Assembly: GCA_030765045.1 (NCBI GenBank)
Contig: CM060964.1
Span: forward strand, 153,657,990 to 153,721,989
DNA from: Tenodera sinensis
Taxonomy: Eukaryota; Arthropoda; Insecta; Mantodea; Mantidae
Length of the DNA stretch: 64,000 nt
Reading direction: 5' to 3'
In this document: one piece after another, positions 57,524 to 64,000 of the stretch
How positions within the stretch are numbered: position 1 is the stretch's first letter
Layout: each line of letters begins with the position of its first letter
Notes under the pieces: generated by a model
The model's input: only the letters and a program-made list of their open reading frames with translations
Databases searched by the model: none
What the model was told of the DNA's origin: nothing
Position numbers and translations under genes: made by a program

Positions 57524-58011
57524 GTATTTGGCTTTCCAGACATGACTCATTTTCCTGTCCACAGCTGTACGTAATGTATTTGGATCTGGAAGAAGCCTGT
57601 GATAAACTTATATGAAAAATGTAATGGTATAAATTGCTTAGAAAGGGAAAAAGAAAAAATACAGCTGCAATTCAGCAGGAAATTTGCAGGGAAACATACA
57701 CAACATTTGTGTAACACATATAAGTCTAATCCTGTATTTGTGGTTTAATACTTCAGCTTTTGGGAAATTAAAATAACTTTTGATTTCAAACCTATATTCT
57801 TTGCAATTATGGTTATAAGTTTTTATGGTAACAAAAAGTATGGCATGAATTTTTTGTGCTGAAAGATTGTATTAAGAAAACTAGATACATGCATATCTTT
57901 TTCTTTAGTTAAAGATTTCAGTGTGAGCCCAATTTTGCAGAAAACATATGTATCTACATGAAAAGCTCTAGTGACATTTATATGTTGTTTGAAGTATAAG
58001 ATTGTTTGCAG
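57524..58011. other. Intron up to the exon 4 acceptor
   Basis: AT-rich, ending in acceptor ATTGTTTGCAG at 58001-58011. Confidence 0.6.
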
Positions 58012-58192
58012 GTATGGCAGTGTGGCGGCATTTTGGAAATAATTCCATGTTCGCATGTCGGTCATGTATTTCGTGACAAATCCCCATACACCTTCCCTGG
58101 TGGTGTCTCCAAAATTGTGTTGCACAATGCTGCACGTGTAGCAGAAGTGTGGATGGATGAGTGGCGAGAGTTCTATTACTTAATGAATCCAG
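58012..58192 (+). CDS. Pgant5: GalNAc-transferase exon (HxxHVFR, end of catalytic core)
   Basis: It encodes VWQCGGILEIIPCSHVGHVFRDKSPYTFPGGV, then SKIVLHNAARVAEVWMDEWREFYYLMNP. The CSHVGHVFR block supplies the His that completes metal coordination in GalNAc-Ts, and the AEVWMDEW...FYY block follows as in the family. The acceptor is TTTGCAG and the donor GTATAT at 58193. The exon starts in phase 0 and ends with the first base of a Gly codon, 181 bp in all. Residue choice is closer to insect Pgant5 than to vertebrate GALNT1. The C-terminal lectin domain must lie downstream of the window. Confidence 0.95.
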
Positions 58193-58741
58193 GTATATTG
58201 AAAGAAAAAAGAAAGGTCAGACCACAAGCAAAAGTACCAAAAACTAATTCTCTTCATGGGCCATATCACTAACAATGCTGCAAGTTTTAGAGAAATCTGT
58301 GGTCTCTGGGCTATAAGTATTAACAATTGAGATTAACTTGCTAATTAACAAGTAGAGTTAGCTAACTTAGCTCTTTCTGTGATCATATTGATTGCTTTAT
58401 TACTAACAAAGCTGTAAACTGTAAACAACAAAGGTATATATAGAACTTCTGTGTGTTTTGTATTAAGTATAGTAGTATAAGCAGCAAGAATGATGAGCTG
58501 CATAGAAAGCCAGTTTCATGGTTTTAGTTCAAACTTTTAAAAATACATTTTATTTAGAGAATTTCTAGTTTATAGTCATAATATCAGTTCATTTTCTTAG
58601 AAATAGGTCAAGCATTATTGTGTTAGTAAAAGCATAACTTAATTAGGCATGTCTTATGGAAACAAAAGGTGATGTGCTCTGCTTTTATAAGCTTGAATGA
58701 ATAACAGTTACCTGCAAGAAGCCTCGATAATTTGCTCATAT
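58193..58741. other. Intron, nothing recognised
   Basis: AT-rich, no element recognised before the mariner end. Confidence 0.5.
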
Positions 58742-58774
58742 GTAGGACATGTGATCAGAAAGGAACAGGAATTT

Positions 58775-59056
58775 TTATTTTTCTTAAAGAAGCTTTATTT
58801 ATTCAACAACATCAACTTTGTCCCCTTCAAAGTAATCCCCGTCAGTTATAATACACTTGTGCCAGTGCTTTTTCCAATCTTGGAAGCACTTCTGGAACTC
58901 ACTTTTTGTAATGGTGTTTAACTCCTTCAGTGATTCTGTTCTTATCTTCTCAATGGTGGCAAACAACGTCCTTTCATGGTTCTCTTCGCCTCGGGAATAG
59001 AAAGAAGTTGCAGGCAGCCATTTCCGGCATGGAGGCTAAGGCAACATAATGGTCTT
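58775..59056 (-). pseudogene. mariner copy 2, C-terminal part
   Basis: On the - strand, KTIMLP and MAACNFFLF-like sequence (the third-Asp region, damaged) is followed by FATIEKIRTESLKELNTITKSEFQKCFQDWKKHWHKCI, then DGDYFEGDKVDVVE and a stop. These are typical mariner C-terminal residues. The 6-bp AAGACC (59051-59056, - strand) is repeated at 62845-62850, where the first half stops. Confidence 0.85.
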
Positions 59057-59224
59057 TCATTCATTTCATCCTTCAGATCATGTATACATGATATGGAATC
59101 GTCAATAAGTTACAATAGGAATATAACAATAAAATAAAAGGTCACACACACCACACACCGTATTCCATACCTTATTTGACTATGACTGTATGCAAAGTAA
59201 GCACTTCTAAGAACTTGCACACTC
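59057..59224 (-). pseudogene. LINE D, portion beyond the LINE C insertion
   Basis: On the - strand the RT thumb continues after the inserted LINE as VQVLRSAYFAYSHSQIRYGI, the expected continuation of the 61749-62111 frame. It is followed by the short 3' part and tail. Confidence 0.8.
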
Positions 59225-61567
59225 CAAAAAAATAGGGGGTGGTTCGATGAAGAGTGTCAGGCAGAAAAAAAGGAAGTGCTCAAAGAACTTACTAGATGGA
59301 GGAGAACAGGAGAGGAAGCAGATAGAAAAAATTTGATGATTAAGAAATGGGGATATAAAAATCTTCTAGAGGTGAAGAGGAAAGAATGGCAGGAAAATAT
59401 GGGGAAAATTATTAAGGAGGCTATAGAGGGAAAAGACAGTAAAAAAGTTTGGGAGGTAGTAAGAAGGACCAGTAAGAAGGGGGAGGTCAAAAATGAGATT
59501 ACACCAAATGAATGGCAGAGATATTTTAGAGATTTGATTGGGGAAAGAAAAAATACAAAACTAGAAATAACCGAAATAGGAAAAATAGATACAACAAATG
59601 ACAAATTAGATGATAAATTTACAGTGCAAGAGGTCTACCAGCAAATAAAAGGTATAAAAAAAGAAAAGGCAGTAGGGTATGATGGAATACCAGGGGAATT
59701 TTGGAAAACATATGGAGAAACAGAAAAGGGTTTAGAAATAATGACAAAGGTATTAAACAAAATAAAAGAAAGCGAGGATATTCCGGAAAGTTGGAAAATA
59801 AGTATGATAGTACCTATATATAAAGGGAAGGGGGGACCAAACAAGCCAGAAAACTACAGAGGAATAAGTCTGCTATCTATTTTAGGAAAAATTTACACCG
59901 GGATACTGGCAGAAAGATTAAAAAACTGGGCAGAACAGGAAAGGAAGCTGACAGAATTTCAAGCAGGCTTTAGAAAAGGGAGGCAAACAGTAGATAATGT
60001 GTTTATAATAAAAACAATAATAGATAAATACCTTAGTAAAAAGAGAGGAAGAGTATACATGTTTTTTGCAGATTTTGAGAAGGCATTTGATACAATAAAC
60101 AGGAGAGCTCTTTCATGGAAATTAAGAAGAAAGGGGGTGAGCGAAAATTTTATAAAGGAAGTAGAAAAAATATATAATGGGATAAAGTTTTGTATAAGAT
60201 GGGGAAAGAATGAAATCACAGAAATGACGGAACAAGCAGTTGGTTTGAGGCAAGGATGTAAACTTAGTCCAATATTATTTAATTTATTCATAGACGATAT
60301 AATAGATAAAATCCAAAAAGCGAACAAACACTGTCCTGTAATAGCAAATAAGGAAATCCCAGGATTGCTATATGCTGATGATTTAATGGTAGGATCTATA
60401 ACAATTGTAGGATTACAAAAGGCAATAAATGAGGTGCAAAAATTTTGTGAGGAATGGGGAATAAAGATAAATATAAGCAAATCCAAGGTCATGGTTTTCA
60501 AAAAGGGATTTAAATTGAGAAAAGAGGAGAGGTGGGTATTAAATGGGAAAAGATTAGAAGTGGTCAAAGAGTTTGAATACTTGGGAGTGAGGCTAAATAA
60601 CAGAGGAGAGTGGGAGGCACATGGAAGAAAGATAGAAGCAAAAGGGAGAGCTGCAATGTCAGGAGTCAGAATTTGCAAATACAAGTTAGAGATGACAACC
60701 AAGTGGCTGGAAAGGATGTATGAGGCAGTAGTGGAATCAAAAATGCTTTATGCAGTAGAGATATGGGGGGCCACAGATATAAACAAGAAGGTAGATCATA
60801 TGTATAGAATGTTCTGCAAAGAATTATTGGGACTACCGAGATCGGCGCCAAGAGAAGTGGCCTTGGTAGAGCTTGGGAAAACAAGAAGGAAAGGAATAAT
60901 AATGGAGAGAATAATAAAATTTTGGTATAAATGTTTGGTTAAAGAAGATGGAGAAATTTTAAAATTGTGTATGAAGCAACAAAAAAATCTAGAGAATGAA
61001 AATAGTTGGTGGGCAGGGGTTGGAAAAATTATGGAGAAAATAGGAATGGGAGATATATGGAAACTTGAAGAAAGAAATGAAAGTAATGTAGATAAACTAG
61101 TAAAGTGTAGGGTAGAAGACATAGAAAGGCAAGAGATATGGGGAAGTTTAGAAAACAAGAAATCATTACAATTCTACAAGCAAATAAAAAGAGGATGGGG
61201 GCGAGAACCATATGTGGATTATTGTAACAGACAGGAAAAAGAAGGACTAGCGTGGATGAGAACAGGAGCAATATTTTTAAGAGGGACAAGAAGCGCTAAA
61301 ATAGGAATATGTGAAATGTGCGGTGAGAAAGAAAGTATAGAACATTATTTGATAGAATGTAAGGAATTAGCATTATGGAGGAAAAAGGTGTGGGAGAAAA
61401 AATGGGAAAAAATAGAGGGGAAAATGGTAGCCATAAAAATGTTAACAATGAAAGAGGAAAGGAAGGTTAGAAGTATAGGTGAGTTTTTGAAGAAAGTAAG
61501 AGAAAAATGGGCAAGAAAAGTAAAGAGTGTAAATGAAGAAGGCAGAGTGAGGGAGAGGGACAATTAA
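59225..61567 (+). CDS. LINE C ORF2-type protein, RT to zinc motif, unbroken
   Basis: The frame is open from the 5' truncation point. It begins with NRGWFDEECQAEKKE, the end of an APE-type endonuclease, so no true start codon is present (a GTG at 59276 is just the first start-like codon). The RT domain follows: KAVGYDGIPGEFWK (about 59670), VPIYKGKGGPNKPENYRGIS (about 59810), FQAGFRKGRQTVDN, the first catalytic block FFADFEKAFDTINR (about 60062), GLRQGCKLSPILFNLFI, and the catalytic LLYADDLMVGS (about 60370). The thumb has EYLGVRLNNRGEW. A C-terminal CEMCGEKESIEHYLIEC zinc motif (C-x2-C-x7-H-x4-C, about 61312) precedes a basic end. About 780 codons in all without a stop. The protein would reverse transcribe its own RNA at a nicked target. 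This copy lacks the endonuclease and a promoter. The clade was not determined. Confidence 0.93.
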   Translation, partial: QKNRGWFDEECQAEKKEVLKELTRWRRTGEEADRKNLMIKKWGYKNLLEVKRKEWQENMGKIIKEAIEGKDSKKVWEVVRRTSKKGEVKNEITPNEWQRYFRDLIGERKNTKLEITEIGKIDTTNDKLDDKFTVQEVYQQIKGIKKEKAVGYDGIPGEFWKTYGETEKGLEIMTKVLNKIKESEDIPESWKISMIVPIYKGKGGPNKPENYRGISLLSILGKIYTGILAERLKNWAEQERKLTEFQAGFRKGRQTVDNVFIIKTIIDKYLSKKRGRVYMFFADFEKAFDTINRRALSWKLRRKGVSENFIKEVEKIYNGIKFCIRWGKNEITEMTEQAVGLRQGCKLSPILFNLFIDDIIDKIQKANKHCPVIANKEIPGLLYADDLMVGSITIVGLQKAINEVQKFCEEWGIKINISKSKVMVFKKGFKLRKEERWVLNGKRLEVVKEFEYLGVRLNNRGEWEAHGRKIEAKGRAAMSGVRICKYKLEMTTKWLERMYEAVVESKMLYAVEIWGATDINKKVDHMYRMFCKELLGLPRSAPREVALVELGKTRRKGIIMERIIKFWYKCLVKEDGEILKLCMKQQKNLENENSWWAGVGKIMEKIGMGDIWKLEERNESNVDKLVKCRVEDIERQEIWGSLENKKSLQFYKQIKRGWGREPYVDYCNRQEKEGLAWMRTGAIFLRGTRSAKIGICEMCGEKESIEHYLIECKELALWRKKVWEKKWEKIEGKMVAIKMLTMKEERKVRSIGEFLKKVREKWARKVKSVNEEGRVRERDN

Positions 61568-61726
61568 TTAATATAAGATGGAATAGATGGATCAGAGCTA
61601 CCTGGGAGGCAAATGGCCTGGGTGCCATGCAAACCAAGGTAGCAATAAGGTTATGTAAAATTTGTATGTAGTTTAGGTTAGAGTAGGAAAATTGTAAAAA
61701 TTATGTAAAAGAATTGGTACAAATAA

Positions 61727-61754
61727 ATTCATTCATTCATTCATTCATTCATTC
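61727..61754. repeat. (ATTC)n tail of LINE C
   Basis: About seven ATTC units directly before the target-site duplication, so they are the 3' tail of the LINE. Confidence 0.95.
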
Positions 61755-62844
61755 AACTTGCACACTCGTTACCCTTTTCAATGTACTCAATATGTAACAT
61801 CCTACATTTAGTTTCTTGGTTAACATATTTATATGTGTCCCCCATTTAAGATCTTCTGTAATAATTAGCCCCAGAAATTTAGTTTGATCTTCATATTTTA
61901 TGATTTCATTGTCTAGTTTTATTTGCGGTTTTACCACATTTCTATGACTCGAATGAAAGCTCATAGCAACAGTTTTTTGTGTGTTTAATAGCAGTCTATT
62001 TACCTCAAACCAGTTTGTCAATTTCCTTATATCCCCGGTTACTTTTTCCTGAAGATCTCTGTCATTATTTGCTTTTAGCAGCAGGTTTGTATCATTGGCA
62101 AATAATACCACTTCAGACTCCTGGACACATAATGGGAGATCATTTACATAAAGTAAGAAAAGAAGTGGCCCTAATATAGATCCCTGTGGTACCCCGTCCT
62201 ACCTTCCTCTGCATAGATTGACATCTTTATATACTGAGATGTTCTTTATTTAGGTTGCTAATTTCTACTACTAGTGATCGATTCGATAGGTAAGATTTAA
62301 ACCATGCATTGGCTATTCCTCTAATAACATACTCCTCTAACTTTCTCAGTAGTATATCATGATCAATCACATCATATGCCATCGTTAAATCAAGGAACAA
62401 ACCTATTGATTTCCCTTTCTTTTCAATAGCAGCAATAATTTTTTCAACTGGGGAGCAAACTGCAGGTTCAGTAGATTTTTCTCGCCTAAAACCATGTTGT
62501 GTATCTGTGAGAATTTTATTTTTCTCTAAAAAATTACTAATTCTATTGAACATTAGCTTCTCCAAAATCTTGGAGAATGCTGATAGCATAGAAATTAGTC
62601 TGTAATTTTGTAACACATCTTGGGACCCCTTTTTATGAAGGGACCTAACTTTAGCTGTTTTTAATTTATCTGGGAAAACTCCTGTCTCAAAAGAGGTGTT
62701 ATAAATATTCAATAACGGTTTTGCTGTTTCCTCTACACAACACTTGATTACTAGATCAGGAATCTCATCTAGACCTGCTGAGAGCTTGCTTTTCAGCCCT
62801 TTTGCTGTCCTTATCAGTTCCTGCTCATTTATAGGTTTAATGAA
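61749..62844 (-). pseudogene. LINE D reverse transcriptase
   Basis: The - strand frame 62904-62227 (LINE part from 62844) encodes PINEQELIRTAKGLKSKLSAGLDEIP, LHKKGSQDVLQNYRLISML, FSKILEKLMFNRISNFLEKN, DTQHGFRREKST, and the first catalytic block GLFLDLTMAYDVIDHDIL. The next frame (62111-61755) has the catalytic block VLFANDTNLLL, where the usual A-D-D has become A-N-D, so a catalytic Asp is lost. A frame change lies between them near 62170. The residue pattern suggests the Jockey/CR1 side of LINEs. Confidence 0.88.
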
Positions 62845-62850
62845 GGTCTT

Positions 62851-63900
62851 GTTCTTTTTTTGCCAGAAAATCACAAACAAGCATTGAGGTTTGAGAAGGA
62901 GCATTATTGTGTGGTTTTGCCAAGTTGCTTTTTTTTTCCCCTCCAGGTTGCTTCATGCAAGTGGCACATAACTTTCAGGTAGTATTCCTTATTGACCGTA
63001 CAACCATAAGGCAGAGACTCATAATGTACTATCCCATTGTAATCAAAGAAAATAGAAGATATTCAAAGAAAACAATTAGAAAAACCTTCTAATGTGATCG
63101 AACTTGTCGAACTTTTTTCGGTCTTGGCTCCTCAGGCAGTATCCATTGGGAGGTTTGGGCCTTGGTTTTGATGTCATACCCATATATCCATGTTTCGTCG
63201 CCTGTTATAACCTTCTTTAGAAGTTCTGAGCCATTGTCGATTTCATTTGGCAATTCCTGAGCGGTGCCCTTGCAACATCGCTTTTGGTCAAAATTCAACA
63301 ATTTCGGAACAAACTTTGCTGCCAAACGTTTCATGCCCAAAACATTAAAAAAAAAAAATGTTTGGCATGAGCTAAAGGATAAGCCGACATCATCAGCAAG
63401 GTCTCTGATGGTAATTCAGCAATCTTCCAGAACCATTTTCTTTACATCTTCCACATTCTTGCCAGTAATTGGTGTGCTAGGGCGTCCAGGGCAGTCATCA
63501 TCTTCAACATCTTCTCAACCCTCTTTGAAGTATCAATACCACTCATAAACTCTCGTCTTACTCATAGTAGATTCCCCAAAAGCCACAGTCAACATTTCTA
63601 ATGTGGTGCTGCACTTTATTCAATTTTTAAAGCAAAATTTAATGCAAATTCTTCGATCCATCTTTTTTGAAAGCAAAAATTTGCCCAAAACTCACAAACA
63701 CATTTAACCTTTTTGACTGTCAACAATAAACTAAAATAAACTAAATGATAAACTAAATCATCAAGTTCGTCAAAGCATGCAAAGTTAATGTTTAAATTCA
63801 ATGTAAACTTCATGGTATGTTTCCTCAATGTTTAGTCGCGATATGACTTTTATGTTGAAGCGACTTCAAATAATAAATAAATTTAAAAAAAAAAATAAAA
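62851..63900 (-). pseudogene. mariner copy 2, N-terminal and catalytic part
   Basis: The - strand gives a HTH region (about 63828-63430, with DDCPGRPSTPIT-like residues). Next come RLAAKFVPKLLNFDQKRCCKG and the first-Asp block VITGDETWIYGYDIKTKAQTSQW, then PRPKKVRQVRS (63340-63089). After a stop, NGIVHYESLPYG-like and HNNAPSQTSMLVCDFLAKK (second-Asp region with Asp changed to Asn, about 62860-62910) follow. It stops at the LINE D insertion. Stops and indels make it dead. It is a different lineage from the mariner at 2815-3830. Confidence 0.85.
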
Positions 63901-64000
63901 ATTAAACTAAATATTCAAAAGATAAAAGAAGAGAGTTTTGAAAATCGGATATATAAAGCCCACAAAATTTAAAAATTCCTGTTACTTTTTGAGCACACCA

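Larger units (their letters stand above)
59212..61767 (+). mobile_element. LINE family C, young copy (TSD, intact RT frame)
   Basis: A perfect 13-bp target-site duplication aacttgcacactc lies at 59212-59224 and 61755-61767. The element (59225-61754) is 5'-truncated, starting at the end of the endonuclease domain, and ends in (ATTC)n at 61727-61754. Perfect duplications and an unbroken frame mark it as the youngest large insertion in the window. Confidence 0.97.
59051..62850 (-). mobile_element. LINE family D inserted in the mariner
   Basis: A 5'-truncated LINE (59057-62844) in the - orientation is flanked by the 6-bp duplication aagacc. Its 3' end is an ATGAA-type tail. Its coding remnants are RT only. 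It is itself interrupted at 59225-61754 by LINE C. Confidence 0.85.
58742..64000 (-). mobile_element. mariner (copy 2) with nested LINEs
   Basis: The left terminal sequence (TGTGATCAGAAAGGAACAGGA from 58750) and the right end of the window (inverted, TGTGCTCAAAAAGTAACAGGA from 63997) are inverted repeats that share AACAGGAATTTTT. The mariner runs right to left. Its coding half is at 63900-62851 and its C-terminal half at 59050-58780. The 3.8 kb between is a LINE. Without it the element is about 1.4 kb, the usual mariner length. The right TA lies beyond the window. Confidence 0.88.

Noticed and set aside
59959..60702. A 247-codon frame on the - strand
   Set aside because: It is antisense to the LINE C RT, whose + strand frame has all catalytic motifs. 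The antisense product is a Leu/Ser/Phe-rich artefact of A-rich coding. The other - strand frames across 59257-61563 are rejected for the same reason.

Overview
The window lies inside one eukaryotic gene. Four exons on the + strand (4900-5107, 45262-45372, 51409-51586, 58012-58192) join in frame, with canonical GT/AG splice sites and matching phases, to encode about 226 consecutive residues of the catalytic domain of a polypeptide N-acetylgalactosaminyltransferase (the GALNT1/GALNT13 clade; closest by eye to insect Pgant5). The 5' exons (cytoplasmic tail, membrane anchor, stem) and the 3' exons (rest of the catalytic domain, ricin-type lectin domain) lie outside the window. Introns of about 40.2, 6.0 and 6.4 kb, AT-rich DNA, and the mixture of mariner, piggyBac, pogo-like, hAT, Penelope-like, LINE and tRNA-derived SINE sequences suggest an insect with a large, transposon-rich genome. 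A hemimetabolous insect (cockroach, termite or stick-insect-like) is my guess, not something the sequence proves. Layout. 1-4.9 kb: intron with a mariner remnant and a tRNA-derived SINE. 6.0-10.9 kb: a LINE with 14-bp target-site duplications, split by a 1.47-kb inverted-repeat transposon that carries a second full-length copy of itself. 11.6-13 kb: inverted-repeat elements around an (ATT)n array. 13.7-15.9 kb: a complete but dead piggyBac with TTAA ends. 17.8-21.2 kb: a Penelope-like element (- strand) split by another Penelope-like element (+ strand). 22.5-31.4 kb: SINEs and a pogo-like DNA transposon (24.45-29.22 kb) that contains a hAT fragment and a long-inverted-repeat Tc1-like element. 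32.1-40.9 kb: three LINE fragments, a CGGBP1-like hAT, SINEs and a third Penelope-like fragment. 43.5-47.8 kb: a Tc1-like element, exon 2, and a ZMYM1-like hAT with an internal tandem duplication. 50-58 kb: SINEs, exon 3, a LINE carrying a microsatellite, a pogo-like transposase and exon 4. 58.7-64 kb: a three-deep stack (mariner > LINE > LINE) whose innermost LINE keeps an uninterrupted reverse-transcriptase frame. The transposons appear not to be functionally connected to one another or to the host gene. They record successive insertions into its introns. The most unusual structure is the 1.47-kb element at 6704-9641. It has inverted termini, a TA target, a copy inserted into its own centre, and two tRNA-like Pol III promoter pairs pointing toward each other. 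The hammerhead-ribozyme-like motifs at the ends of the three Penelope-like elements are a second point of interest.
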